Source: Methanosalsum natronophilum (lineage in GTDB: Archaea; Halobacteriota; Methanosarcinia; Methanosarcinales; Methanosarcinaceae). From it: a stretch of DNA of 64,000 bases. The stretch is from the NCBI RefSeq assembly GCF_024808815.1, contig NZ_JANUCS010000003.1:1-64000 (forward strand), given 5' to 3'. Both the position numbers and the translations under genes were made by a program. Below the pieces are notes generated by a model. The model searched no databases. It was not told the DNA's origin and saw only the letters and a program-made list of their open reading frames with translations. Numbering within the stretch: the stretch's first letter is position 1; every line of letters begins with the position of its first letter. Shown in pieces: positions 27,802 to 37,112 of this stretch.

Positions 27802-28731
27802 ATGAACGATATAATACATGAAACAGCACAGAAAATTGAATCTATGGAGATAAGAGGTGCAGGCAGAATCGCGGTAGCCGCATCAAATGCAATTAAAATA
27901 TATGTAGAAAATTTGAACGTATCATCAATGGAAGAATTTAAAAATGAGATTAATCAAGTTAGATCCGTTCTTATTAATACTAGGCCTACAGCGGTATCAC
28001 TTCCAAATGCTGTAAAAATTTCGAGTACATTTAAGTCAAACACAGTAGATGAAGCAAAAAAAGAGATTATAGAGAATGCTGATAATTTCATTAAATCTGC
28101 TCAAAAAGCGATTGATTCTATAGGTGAAATTGGATCAAGAAGAATTAGCAATGGTAGCGTTATTTTAACGCACTGCAACTCACATGCAGCTATAGCTTCA
28201 ATTAAAAAAGCTTTTGATCAAGGTAAAAGCATATCCGTTGTCGCAACTGAATCCAGGCCTAGAAAACAAGGATTAATAACAGCAAAAGAGCTAAATGACT
28301 ATGGGATCAAAACCACTTTAATTGTAGATTCAGCTGTTATGTCAATTATGAAAAAAGTTGACCTTGTGATTGTAGGTGCTGATTCTATAGCCGTTAATGG
28401 AACACTTGTAAATAAAATAGGGACATCTCAACTTGCACTTATTGCTAATGAATCAAGGGTTAACTTCATAGTAGCCGCTGAAACATACAAATTTAGCCCA
28501 AATACGATATTAGGTCAAAAAATAGACATAGAAGAAAGGTCTCCATATGAAGTTGTTGATGCTGAGTATCTAAGTACACTTGAGAATGTAACTATAAAAA
28601 ATCCAGCATTTGACTTCACACCGGCTGAATACATTGACTTGATTATAACGGAGGCAGGTGCTATTCCTCCTCAGATGGCATATGTAATAATTAGAGATTA
28701 TCTTGGATGGACTCTAGAAGATCTAGACTAA
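27802..28731 (+). CDS. ribose-1,5-bisphosphate isomerase
   Basis: This enzyme of the archaeal AMP/pentose-bisphosphate pathway turns ribose-1,5-bisphosphate into ribulose-1,5-bisphosphate, the substrate of form III RubisCO. The 309 residues belong to the eIF2B-like family. Motifs for the isomerase are NCNSHAA-like THCNSHAAIASI, ATESRPRKQG, VIVGADSIAVNGTLVNKIGTSQLA and ERSPYEV. No Shine-Dalgarno is seen before the ATG, so translation may be leaderless. It faces pyrH convergently with 6 bp between stops. Confidence 0.88.
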   Translation: MNDIIHETAQKIESMEIRGAGRIAVAASNAIKIYVENLNVSSMEEFKNEINQVRSVLINTRPTAVSLPNAVKISSTFKSNTVDEAKKEIIENADNFIKSAQKAIDSIGEIGSRRISNGSVILTHCNSHAAIASIKKAFDQGKSISVVATESRPRKQGLITAKELNDYGIKTTLIVDSAVMSIMKKVDLVIVGADSIAVNGTLVNKIGTSQLALIANESRVNFIVAAETYKFSPNTILGQKIDIEERSPYEVVDAEYLSTLENVTIKNPAFDFTPAEYIDLIITEAGAIPPQMAYVIIRDYLGWTLEDLD

Positions 28732-28737
28732 TTGTTC

Positions 28738-29442
28738 TTAATTTGTGATTATGGTCCCATCTTTCAGACTATTCAATTCGTCAGGACTTTTGACAATAAT
28801 ATCAATTGTATGCTTAAAAATAGAAGGATTGGTGCCATCGATAACAAATGTTTTAATGTTACATCTTTCTATCATCTTTGAAGCTAGCGGATCTACAGGC
28901 GACTTAGACCCTGCAATCATCTCTGTAGCCATGACTATATCAACCAACTTTTTAGGGCTAATTTTGTCATATTTGGTAGCATTTTTATCTGTATTTGGAT
29001 CTCCGGAATATACACCATCTACCGAAGTAGCTATTATTAAGCAGTCTGCACCTATATCTTCAGCTACTATAGCTGACACTGCATCAGTTGTCTGACCGGG
29101 TATAACTCCACCCATGACCACGATGTTATGCAGCAAGAAAGCTTCCTTTGCTTCTTTATAATTTTGAGGAGTATATGGGCACGTATCATTTCCAAGGGCA
29201 CATATAAGTAGTTGCGCATTCAACCGAGTTACCTCAATTCCGATATTGTCACAGACAACTTCATTTGACCCCAAATCTCTAGCGACATTAATGTAGTTTC
29301 TAGCAGTTTCACCGCCACCGGTAACAATGACTAGTTTATGATATTTAGCCATCTCTTTGATAATAGATGTATATTGTTTAAAAATTTCAGCATCCAAGTT
29401 TTTGCTAAGTATAGATCCGCCTATAGAAATTACTAATTTCAT
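28738..29442 (-). CDS. pyrH: UMP kinase
   Basis: PyrH phosphorylates UMP to UDP in pyrimidine synthesis. The 234-residue archaeal form has the amino-acid-kinase fold: ISIGGSILSKN at the start, VTGGGETARNYINVARDLG, GGVIPGQTTDAVSA and DCLIIATSVDGVYSGDP. AAGGAAATGATT precedes the ATG. It is last in the asd / OB-fold / pyrH operon, 7 bp after the preceding stop. Confidence 0.95.
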   Translation of the reverse strand: MKLVISIGGSILSKNLDAEIFKQYTSIIKEMAKYHKLVIVTGGGETARNYINVARDLGSNEVVCDNIGIEVTRLNAQLLICALGNDTCPYTPQNYKEAKEAFLLHNIVVMGGVIPGQTTDAVSAIVAEDIGADCLIIATSVDGVYSGDPNTDKNATKYDKISPKKLVDIVMATEMIAGSKSPVDPLASKMIERCNIKTFVIDGTNPSIFKHTIDIIVKSPDELNSLKDGTIITN

Positions 29443-29449
29443 TATTAAA

Positions 29450-30187
29450 TCATTTCCTTTTTTTCTTTAAAGCTAAGAACAAAGTCATTAAAATAACTGC
29501 TAAAAAGGTTGTAACATATTCAAACCCAGTTAATACATTGAATGGCAGTGAGTCTCTATATTGTCCTACATTTTCACTATGAAGGGAATCACCATTTAAT
29601 AATCCTTCTGCCTGAACCTTCATACCTTTTTCTAATGTAGTGACCCCATAAAATAGAACCTTAATACTTTTTTCAGTTTCTACGTCTTCTATATACATTA
29701 TTGTTTTTCCAGAGCTGTCTCTGATGTTTGTTAGGTTTCCAACAACTTTTATAAACTTTCCATTGTAAGCAGCAGGATTATTTTTCACATCACTTATTGC
29801 AACTTCACCTAATTCTCTTTTTGGATAATGCATCACATATTCTTGATTGAATATGTCTTTACCTAAAGGCACATGTTTGAAACTACCAGTTACCATGACT
29901 CTGTCTCCTTTGCTAAAACCTTCAAGTATATCCAAATAAGTGACGTCTAGTAACAAGAAGTATTCATCTGAGCCTATAGAAGCTGAATATCTTTCAAGTT
30001 CATTTATATCTGCTATAACACTAATCTTTCTATAAGCTGTTGTGCTGTCGTATATACGTGGATTATTTTCTAAATCTTTAATATCAACAACATCTCTTTG
30101 GAATATGGAAGTTTCTGCTGAGACATGTGGCACGCTAATTATAGATAAAAAAAGTAAGATGATAGTGAAAATTAGTTTGTATTTCAA
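29450..30187 (-). CDS. exported membrane-anchored OB-fold-like protein
   Basis: A 245-residue protein with an N-terminal signal peptide (MKYKLIFTIILLFLSIISVP, then HVSAE) and a C-terminal anchor (TTFLAVILMTLFLALKKKRK). Between them are two related beta-rich modules: RISVIADINELERYSASIG...VMVTGSFKHVP and FIKVVGNLTNIRDSSGK...MKVQAEGLLNG. Both look like nucleic-acid-type or CcmE-like OB folds. It would face the cell exterior. It is sandwiched between asd (20 bp) and pyrH (7 bp). The function is unknown. Confidence 0.75.
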   Translation of the reverse strand: MKYKLIFTIILLFLSIISVPHVSAETSIFQRDVVDIKDLENNPRIYDSTTAYRKISVIADINELERYSASIGSDEYFLLLDVTYLDILEGFSKGDRVMVTGSFKHVPLGKDIFNQEYVMHYPKRELGEVAISDVKNNPAAYNGKFIKVVGNLTNIRDSSGKTIMYIEDVETEKSIKVLFYGVTTLEKGMKVQAEGLLNGDSLHSENVGQYRDSLPFNVLTGFEYVTTFLAVILMTLFLALKKKRK

Positions 30188-30207
30188 AAATATTTAGCTC
30201 CACTTAT

Positions 30208-31239
30208 TTACATGTAACCTTTCTTATACATTAATTCTGCATTAAGGACACTAGCACCAGCAGCACCTCTGATGGTATTGTGTCCCATTGCAACATATCT
30301 TATTCCTTGACGTATTCTGCCTATACTTATACTCATTCCATTCCCTGCATTTCGATCTAACCTTGGCTGTGGTCGATCTTCCTTATCACTAACAATTATT
30401 GAGTGCTTTGGTTTGCTGGGTAAATCACCAATATTAGGATCAAATTCTTTAAATGCTTTAGTTACTTCGAATGGGTCTGGTTTTTGTTTCATTGATGCCC
30501 AAATTGCTTCAGTATGCCCATCCATTACAGGAACCCTGTGGCATGATGCACTAATATTTATGTCAACATTTTCAATCTCAGAGCCATTAAATTCACCTAG
30601 AAGCTTTAAAGGTTCAGTTTCCATTTTATCTTCCTCGGTTGATATATATGGGATAATGTTATCCATGATGGCCATTGATGGTATACCATTAAAACCAGCT
30701 CCTGATATCGCTTGCATCGTAGCAACATTTACTGATTCCAGCCCAAATTGCATTAGTGGCTTAAGTGTCATAACCATAACTATAGTTGAGCAATTTGGGT
30801 TTGTAATGATGTGCCCGTCCCAGTTTCTATTATCCTTTTGTACATCAATCATGTCTAAATGATTTGAGTTCACTTCTGGAATAACGAGCGGAACGTCCGG
30901 TTCCATTCGAAAAGCAGAAGCATTACTTGCTACTACAAATCCTGCCTCTGCAAATTTTGGTTCAATTTTACTTGCATTGTTTGAAGGTAATGCCGAAAAT
31001 ACGATATCTGCATCAACTTTTGAAGTATCTACAGGCACAACTTCAATATCTTTAATCTCGTCCGGTAGTTTAGATTCTAATCTCCAAGAAGCTGCATCTG
31101 AATATTTTTTACCTGCACTCCTTTCTGAAGCTGCAAGAGAAGTAATTTCAAACCAAGGATGATTACTTAATGCTTCTATAAAACGCTGCCCAACTGCTCC
31201 AGTTGCACCTAATATTCCAACTTTAATCATTTCTGCCAT
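30208..31239 (-). CDS. asd: aspartate-semialdehyde dehydrogenase
   Basis: Asd reduces aspartyl phosphate to aspartate semialdehyde, the branch point to lysine, threonine and methionine. The 343-residue protein has the NADP loop [18 protein letters not shown], the active-site Cys in [13 protein letters not shown], and [10 protein letters not shown] with the downstream catalytic His region [14 protein letters not shown]. The ATG at 31239 is chosen over 31296 because it places the dinucleotide loop right at the N-terminus, as in the archaeal family. First gene of a three-gene operon. Confidence 0.95.
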   Translation of the reverse strand: MAEMIKVGILGATGAVGQRFIEALSNHPWFEITSLAASERSAGKKYSDAASWRLESKLPDEIKDIEVVPVDTSKVDADIVFSALPSNNASKIEPKFAEAGFVVASNASAFRMEPDVPLVIPEVNSNHLDMIDVQKDNRNWDGHIITNPNCSTIVMVMTLKPLMQFGLESVNVATMQAISGAGFNGIPSMAIMDNIIPYISTEEDKMETEPLKLLGEFNGSEIENVDINISASCHRVPVMDGHTEAIWASMKQKPDPFEVTKAFKEFDPNIGDLPSKPKHSIIVSDKEDRPQPRLDRNAGNGMSISIGRIRQGIRYVAMGHNTIRGAAGASVLNAELMYKKGYM

Positions 31240-31571
31240 GATAATCCCTTTGATATACTCTTCTGCATAAAAGTGACAATTTTTAAATTCTATCACTTAT
31301 TCAAACCTTATATTTATTTGTATGATATTCATATAAGAAATTGTTTAAAACCAATATGACATTTGTTTCATAAAATGGATTTTCTGAAGTGAATTTCATA
31401 TTTGATAATTAAATGATGTTGCTCTTTAAAGCCTAATTATTAATAACTAATTGAAATTGGATAAAAACTTATCGACTATTACTTAGAAGTCAATTCCGTG
31501 CGTTTTTCATCTCAAGTTCTATATAGAACTGTATTTTATTATTTTCGGGACAGGTCTTTTTCCATCAAAAA

Positions 31572-33785
31572 ATGTTTATGCCTACAGAACATGACAATAT
31601 TTGCATGTTTGAACGTGAAGATTATCAAAATTACTTTCCAAAAAAAACATATTACGCTAATCAGCAAGAAGCGATGGCTAAAATAAATTCTGCTTTGAAC
31701 GAAAAAAAGCTGGTTCTTTTTGAAGGTGCATGTGGTACTGGTAAAACCCTAAGTGCTTTAGTTCCTTCTCTTTATTTTGGGAAAAAAAATCAGAAGACCG
31801 TGATTATAGCAACAAATGTTCACCAACAGATGGTTCAATTTGTAAATGAGGCAAAAGCAATCAAAAAAAATGTAAACATTAAAGCAGCTGTTGTTAAAGG
31901 TAAGTCAACGATATGTCCACATGAAGTTGATTATGAGGAATGTAACCTAAAAAGGGAAAACACTATTGATTTATTGGATCTTGAAAAGGAGATTGAATTA
32001 AAGAAGCAAGAAATAAGGGCAGCAACTGACAATTACAAGAAATCAAAAGATCAAGATAATATTATATTAAGAGATGAGCTAGTAAAAGAACTCTCTGCTG
32101 CTGAAGAGAAACTGACTAGCATACGCAACAGGGCCTGCAACGAATTATATGAGGTTATTAAATATGATAGTCAGTCGTTCAGGAATTGGTTGTTTGAAGA
32201 CGTCAGAACACCTGAAGAAGTGAACAATTTTGCAGTAAATAAGGGCATGTGTGGATATGAACTTCTCAAAAGAGAACTAAAACATGCAGATTTAGTTATA
32301 TGTAATTTTCATCATATTTTGAATAGCGATATTTTTTCAACTTTACTAAACTGGCTTGAAAAAACACCCGAAGATGTCATTGTTATTTTTGATGAGGCTC
32401 ATAACCTTGAATCATCTGCTAGATCCCATTCATCACTCACTTTAACTGAGCATACTTTAGAAAAGACAATAGCAGAAGTTGAAGCCAATTTAGATTATAT
32501 AAAAAATAAGGATATATATAAATTATTTAGTCTTTTTCTACGAAGTGTTCAAGAAACCTATAATTCACGATTTAAATTTGGTGAAAGAGAAAGGGTAGGG
32601 AAAAAATGGTATGACTTGAGAATAAGTGATCCTTATGAAAGAAATGACATGGTCACTGCTAGGTTTTTACGTAGCACAATTAAGGAGAATATTGGCGATG
32701 CCAAAGATATTCAAAAAATATTAACTATTGCAAATGATATAGGTTTTAAACTTGATGAAACTTATAAAGAGCAATATAAAAGTGGCCTCACTAGTGTTTT
32801 AAAAAAGTCACATATTTTACAATCTTCACAATTTATTTCTAACTATCTAAACCTTTCAAATAACCCTAACTATTATCCAATTTTAAATGTGAGAAGGGAT
32901 TCTAGCGACAGTATATATGCTAGAGTTGAGCTATTTACTTGCATCCCTAAGAATGTAACACATCCACTACTTGAATCTATATATTCGGTAATCTTGATGT
33001 CGGCCACTTTGAGGCCATTTGATATGGTAAGAACCACATTAGGTATTAATCGACCAGTTTGTGAATTATCTTATGGCACATCATTTCCTCTAGATAAGAG
33101 ATTAACTGTAGCTGTATCTATACCACCATTATTTTCAAGAAATAGGGATGATATACAATCTGCTGCCTTAGTAGAGCAGGCTTTAATAGATTCAATTAAA
33201 AACACAGAAGGTAATGTTGTTGTATTCTTTCAAAATTCGTTTGAAGCTGTTAGATATTATAAAAAGCTAAAAGTAAAATTTGAAGATATATCTATTCTTA
33301 TTGACGAAGTTGGAGTATCTGCAGAGAATGTTAGAGAACAGTTTTTTGAAATCGGTGAAAACGGAGGAAAAGCTGTTTTAGTATCTTATTTGTGGGGGAC
33401 TTTAAGTGAAGGTGTTGATTATCAAAATAATAGAGCACGAACTGTAATTATAGTAGGTGTAGGATATCCTGGATTAGACGATAGAATGAAAGCAGTCGAG
33501 TCTGCCTATGATCACGAATTTGGATATGGTTATGGCTGGGAATATGCTGTTCAGGTACCAACTATAAGAAAAATTAGGCAGGCAATGGGCAGAGTTGTAA
33601 GATCACCTGATGACTATGGGGCAAGAGTTTTGTTAGATGGTAGATTTTTGAGTAACTCTCATAAAAAACTAGGTAAATTCTCAGTATTCAAAAAGTTTCC
33701 TCAGGAAGAACAAAATGAAATTATAGATGTAGAAGTCGATAAATTAAAATACTCCCTACAAAATTTCTTTGTAGAAAATAACTAA
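31572..33785 (+). CDS. XPD/Rad3-like Fe-S DNA helicase
   Basis: A 737-residue superfamily 2 helicase of the XPD/DinG group (5'-3' DNA unwinding, repair). Motif I is FEGACGTGKTLSAL (about 50-63) and motif II is VIFDEAHNLES. Fe-S-region cysteines occur in STICPHEVDYEEC, NRACNELY and KGMCGYELLKREL. Helicase domain 2 has LMSATLRP, YLWGTLSEGVDY and IRQAMGRVVRSPDDYG. The Fe-S region holds an added coiled segment of about 50 residues (LEKEIELKKQEIRAATDNYK). The 31240-31571 gap has only AT-rich promoter-like sequence. Confidence 0.88.
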   Translation: MFMPTEHDNICMFEREDYQNYFPKKTYYANQQEAMAKINSALNEKKLVLFEGACGTGKTLSALVPSLYFGKKNQKTVIIATNVHQQMVQFVNEAKAIKKNVNIKAAVVKGKSTICPHEVDYEECNLKRENTIDLLDLEKEIELKKQEIRAATDNYKKSKDQDNIILRDELVKELSAAEEKLTSIRNRACNELYEVIKYDSQSFRNWLFEDVRTPEEVNNFAVNKGMCGYELLKRELKHADLVICNFHHILNSDIFSTLLNWLEKTPEDVIVIFDEAHNLESSARSHSSLTLTEHTLEKTIAEVEANLDYIKNKDIYKLFSLFLRSVQETYNSRFKFGERERVGKKWYDLRISDPYERNDMVTARFLRSTIKENIGDAKDIQKILTIANDIGFKLDETYKEQYKSGLTSVLKKSHILQSSQFISNYLNLSNNPNYYPILNVRRDSSDSIYARVELFTCIPKNVTHPLLESIYSVILMSATLRPFDMVRTTLGINRPVCELSYGTSFPLDKRLTVAVSIPPLFSRNRDDIQSAALVEQALIDSIKNTEGNVVVFFQNSFEAVRYYKKLKVKFEDISILIDEVGVSAENVREQFFEIGENGGKAVLVSYLWGTLSEGVDYQNNRARTVIIVGVGYPGLDDRMKAVESAYDHEFGYGYGWEYAVQVPTIRKIRQAMGRVVRSPDDYGARVLLDGRFLSNSHKKLGKFSVFKKFPQEEQNEIIDVEVDKLKYSLQNFFVENN

Positions 33786-33790
33786 ATAGA

Positions 33791-34054
33791 TTAGCTCCAT
33801 TTAGGAGCTGAAATTTTTATTTTACCTTTTTCATATCTATATATTGCTTTATTAGCATCAACTGCACAGAAAATTGGATAAGTTCCCCTGTATTTTTTCT
33901 TCTTATGTCTTAATTTTATGGAAAAGCTTTTTTCATTAATTTTCAGCTCTACATTTTTTTTCTTTACACCGGGCAAGCTTATTTCAAGGTTTAAAGTTTT
34001 ATTAGCTTCATCTGAATATTCATAAACATAAGGATATTCTATTGACTTGTCCAT
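33791..34054 (-). CDS. small Hsp20/p23-like protein
   Basis: An 87-residue alpha-crystallin-like domain: LNLEISLPGVKKKNVELKIN is the core strand pair and YRYEKGKIKISAPKW the C-terminal strand pattern. It lacks the flanking arms of full Hsp20 chaperones, and the C-terminal I-x-I anchor is only suggested by IKI. It may be a chaperone or a GvpH/CS-domain adaptor. It lies convergent to the helicase with 5 bp between. The upstream region has tandem and inverted repeats. Confidence 0.65.
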   Translation of the reverse strand: MDKSIEYPYVYEYSDEANKTLNLEISLPGVKKKNVELKINEKSFSIKLRHKKKKYRGTYPIFCAVDANKAIYRYEKGKIKISAPKWS

Positions 34055-34113
34055 AATTTAACCCCCAAAAGAACTTATTGCGTATCTATATTTATAGTTA
34101 TTGAATATTAGTT

Positions 34114-34133
34114 ATATGCGATAAATATGCGAT
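34114..34133. repeat. tandem ATATGCGAT operator-like repeat
   Basis: ATATGCGAT occurs at 34114-34122 and 34125-34133, an 11-bp offset, so both copies lie on the same face of the helix. It is 60-80 bp upstream of the Hsp20-like gene (minus strand), just beyond its likely TATA (CTATAAATATAG near 34085-34096). A regulator site is inferred. Confidence 0.4.
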
Positions 34134-34146
34134 TAAATAAAATAAA

Positions 34147-34190
34147 CTTGAGCTACTAGTATAAACTAGTTATAGGATATCTAGCTCAAG
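34147..34190. promoter_or_regulatory. nested inverted repeat in the Hsp20 / RFAP synthase divergent promoter
   Basis: CTTGAGCTA (34147-34155) pairs perfectly with TAGCTCAAG (34182-34190). Inside lie two ACTAGT palindromes (34155-34160, 34165-34170). TAAACTAGTTA here also occurs in the mtaC promoter repeat. In the same 34055-34355 gap a TATA for the plus-strand gene is seen near 34256 (TTTAAATATATAAG). Confidence 0.4.
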
Positions 34191-34355
34191 CTAGTGCATA
34201 AAATAACAGCTACTTGAAATGACATATATAGCCGGCACTAATGGGAAACACTTATTTAAATATATAAGAGATTACATATGCATGTTTTTAACTTAGAAAT
34301 CTTCTTCTGTATAAAAAGAATGTATTGTAGTTATATTATGATTTGAGGAAAATCT

Positions 34356-35327
34356 ATGATAAAAATAAAATCACCATCTAGATTACACTTGGGGCTAATT
34401 GACCTTAATGCGGAATGTGGAAGAGTTGATGGAGGAACTGGTCTCACGCTTGAGTATCCACATGTAAAGTTAAAGGCCTGTAAAGCTGAAAAGATGTCAA
34501 TAAATACATTCCCCGGCTCTGAAAAAATATTAAATGGTGCAAAAGCTGTTCTGGGAAATAATAATGGTATATCCTTTCATGTAGAAACAACTGTCCCAGT
34601 ACATGTAGGTTTAGGTTCGGGGACACAATATTCTCTTTGTGGGGCTATGGCTGCGAATAGGTTATATGGCCTAAAGCTATCGGTAAGAGAATTAGCTTCT
34701 CGTACAGGAAGGGGCGGTACATCAGGAATAGGAATTGAATCATTTGAAAATGGTGGTTTCATAGTAGATGGCGGACATAAATTTAGTGACAAGAAAACAT
34801 TCTCTCCATCTTCAGCTAGCAAGGCAACTCCAGCTCCAATTTTATTTAGAAAAGATTTTCCAGAGTGGTATATAGTAATTGCAATTCCTAATTTGAAAGG
34901 AGCATATGATAAAGAAGAATGTGATTTATTTCGTGATATTTGCCCTATACCTTTAAGTGAAGTTCAAGAGATATCACATATTATTTTAATGCAGTTAATA
35001 CCATCTGTTATAGAAAAAGATATTTTATACTTTAGTAGGGCTATTAATAATCTACAAAAAACCGGATTTAAAAAAAGAGAAATTTCAATCCAGCCACCTA
35101 TTGTAGGAAAGTTAATGGCAAAAATTCATGATTTTGGAGCTTTAGGTGTAGGGATGAGCTCATTTGGACCTACCATTTATTCAATATTAGAAACTAAAAC
35201 TTCAAGTGAAAAATTAAAAAGAGAAATAGAAAGTTTCTTTAAAAATAATATTGACGGAGAGGTTATTGTTACAAAGGCAAACAACAGTGGAGCAGTTATA
35301 GAAGAGGTGGCATATGAAGGAAACTAG
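34356..35327 (+). CDS. beta-ribofuranosylaminobenzene 5'-phosphate synthase
   Basis: This enzyme condenses 4-hydroxybenzoate (or p-aminobenzoate) with PRPP, the first committed step of (tetrahydro)methanopterin synthesis. The 323-residue protein has the GHMP-kinase fold: SPSRLHLGLIDLNAECGR at the start, the glycine-rich loop VPVHVGLGSGTQ, and GRGGTSGIGIESFENGGFIVDGG. TGAGGAAAATCT precedes the ATG. It overlaps nop5 by 14 nt. Confidence 0.92.
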   Translation: MIKIKSPSRLHLGLIDLNAECGRVDGGTGLTLEYPHVKLKACKAEKMSINTFPGSEKILNGAKAVLGNNNGISFHVETTVPVHVGLGSGTQYSLCGAMAANRLYGLKLSVRELASRTGRGGTSGIGIESFENGGFIVDGGHKFSDKKTFSPSSASKATPAPILFRKDFPEWYIVIAIPNLKGAYDKEECDLFRDICPIPLSEVQEISHIILMQLIPSVIEKDILYFSRAINNLQKTGFKKREISIQPPIVGKLMAKIHDFGALGVGMSSFGPTIYSILETKTSSEKLKREIESFFKNNIDGEVIVTKANNSGAVIEEVAYEGN

Positions 35328-36279
35328 TAAATACCCTTCATGGTTTGGAAGTTTACTCTTAGATGAAAATAACGAACTTGAAGATACTGTATTGCACATT
35401 AAAGATATTCAATTCCTCGCAGAAACTCTTAAGGACTATATTTTTACGAAGCCAAAAATGAATTTTACAGGCAGAAACTTGAGTGAAGAAGCAATAAAAT
35501 GTGGATTTGTAAATTCTAAAGAAGAATATTATTCATTACTACATCAAGTTTCTGTAAAGACAGTAAAATTACAGTTAGCTGAAATGGAACAATCGGACTT
35601 GAAAATAATACAAGCAATCAACGCACTAGATGACATTGATAAATCTGCGAATGAGCTTTCAGAACGTCTTGCAGAATGGTATGGCATTCACTTCCCAGAA
35701 ATTGAATTATTTGGTGATGAATTAGCATATTTTATCAGCAAACATGGGGTAAGAAAAAACATAGGTGCAAATGACAACTATTTTAATTTAGCAGAGTCTT
35801 CGATGGGAATCTCTTTTAATGATGAGGATGAGGACATAATTACTGAATATTCTTTCAATATTTTGAGTCTTTATGCAACTAGAAGAAAAATTGAGCTATA
35901 TATCCATGAACAAATGGATATAGTTGCCCCAAATTTATCTAATATTGCTGGTTATCTTTTAGGTGCACGTATGATTAGTATTGCAGGGAGTCTTGAAAAA
36001 TTAGCAAAAATGCCATCAAGCACAATACAGGTAATAGGAGCTAATAAAGCACTGTTTAAACACTTGAGATCAAAAGCAACGTCTCCAAAACACGGTATTA
36101 TTTTCAATCATCCAACTATTAAAGGTAGCTCCTGGAGGCATAGAGGGAAGATTTCACGTTCACTTGCTTCTACTGTATCAATTGCTGCAAGAGTCGATTT
36201 TTATTCAAGTGAAACAATATTGAATGACGATTTAGCTCAACAACTTGAAGCTAAAATAAAATCCATAAAAAAGCTGTGA
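35314..36279 (+). CDS. nop5: C/D box sRNP protein Nop5 (Nop56/58)
   Basis: Nop5 is the scaffold of the archaeal C/D RNP that 2'-O-methylates rRNA and tRNA. The 321 residues show the N-terminal fibrillarin-binding domain, a coiled coil (about 100-215), and the NOP domain with PNLSNIAGYLLGARMISIAGSLEKLAKMPSST-type signature (given here only in part), then GIIFNHPTIKGSSWRHRGKISR. The usual order nop5-fibrillarin follows. Confidence 0.95.
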   Translation: MKETSKYPSWFGSLLLDENNELEDTVLHIKDIQFLAETLKDYIFTKPKMNFTGRNLSEEAIKCGFVNSKEEYYSLLHQVSVKTVKLQLAEMEQSDLKIIQAINALDDIDKSANELSERLAEWYGIHFPEIELFGDELAYFISKHGVRKNIGANDNYFNLAESSMGISFNDEDEDIITEYSFNILSLYATRRKIELYIHEQMDIVAPNLSNIAGYLLGARMISIAGSLEKLAKMPSSTIQVIGANKALFKHLRSKATSPKHGIIFNHPTIKGSSWRHRGKISRSLASTVSIAARVDFYSSETILNDDLAQQLEAKIKSIKKL

Positions 36280-36340
36280 ACTCTCTGTTAGTAATAAAAA
36301 AATAAACAAAAAATTTTAAGAAACGAGGATTGAAACTGAA

Positions 36341-37021
36341 ATGAAACTTAGCCCAGTATCTCAAGGTGTATACAAAATTCAAAATGGAACGTCTGCACTT
36401 GTGACATATAACTCAGTCAAAGGAAAAAATGTTTACGGGGAAAAACTTATAGAATTTCATGGCGATGAATATAGAGAATGGAACCCCAAAAGAAGTAAAG
36501 TTGCTGCAATGCTAATGAAAAAATTTAAAATTCCACTAGTAAAATCATCTAAAGTATTATATCTAGGTGCTTCAACGGGTACAACAGTAAGCCATATATC
36601 CGATATTGTAACTGAAGGAATAGTATACTCGGTTGAATTTTCTCCACGCCCAATGCGCGAGCTTATAAAACTCTGTGAAATGCGGTCAAACATTATTCCA
36701 CTGCTTGCAGATGCTTCTAATCCATCTTCTTATTCTGCAATAGTTGAAAATGTTGATATTATTATTCAAGATATAGCACAACCAAACCAAGCTGAAATTG
36801 CATTATTGAATAGCGATAAATATCTAAAGCCAGGTGGATATCTAGTTCTTTCTATCAAAGCAAGAAGTATAGATACAGTTGAAAATCCTAAAAAAATCTA
36901 TAAGTCTGAAATGAATAAACTTTTGAATAGCAGTTCATGTTGTTTTGAGCTGGTGAAAAAAAGTGAACTTGCTCCGTATCATAAGGATCACCTGGCAATA
37001 GTTGCAAAAGCTGAAAGTTAG
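36341..37021 (+). CDS. flpA: fibrillarin, rRNA/tRNA 2'-O-methyltransferase
   Basis: Fibrillarin is the catalytic subunit of the C/D RNP. The 226-residue protein has the SAM-binding loop VLYLGASTGTTVSHISDI, YSVEFSPRPMRELI, and the catalytic-region motifs DIIIQDIAQPNQAEI and LVLSIKARSID. AACGAGGATTG precedes the ATG. It lies 61 bp behind nop5, its partner. Confidence 0.97.
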   Translation: MKLSPVSQGVYKIQNGTSALVTYNSVKGKNVYGEKLIEFHGDEYREWNPKRSKVAAMLMKKFKIPLVKSSKVLYLGASTGTTVSHISDIVTEGIVYSVEFSPRPMRELIKLCEMRSNIIPLLADASNPSSYSAIVENVDIIIQDIAQPNQAEIALLNSDKYLKPGGYLVLSIKARSIDTVENPKKIYKSEMNKLLNSSSCCFELVKKSELAPYHKDHLAIVAKAES

Positions 37022-37035
37022 TGAAACTCGGTGAT

Positions 37036-37070
37036 AAATAAATTAAAAAGTAATCAATTACTTCTTATTT
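37036..37070 (+). terminator. stem-loop after fibrillarin
   Basis: AAGTAA (37048-37053) pairs with TTACTT (37058-37063), continued after an asymmetric internal loop by AAATAA (37036-37041) with TTATTT (37065-37070). It begins 15 bp after the fibrillarin stop and separates it from ribK. A terminator or processing site is inferred. Confidence 0.4.
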
Positions 37071-37112
37071 ATGTTTCGACAATTCATTGAACTTTCAAAA
37101 TATGGTGTTTAA

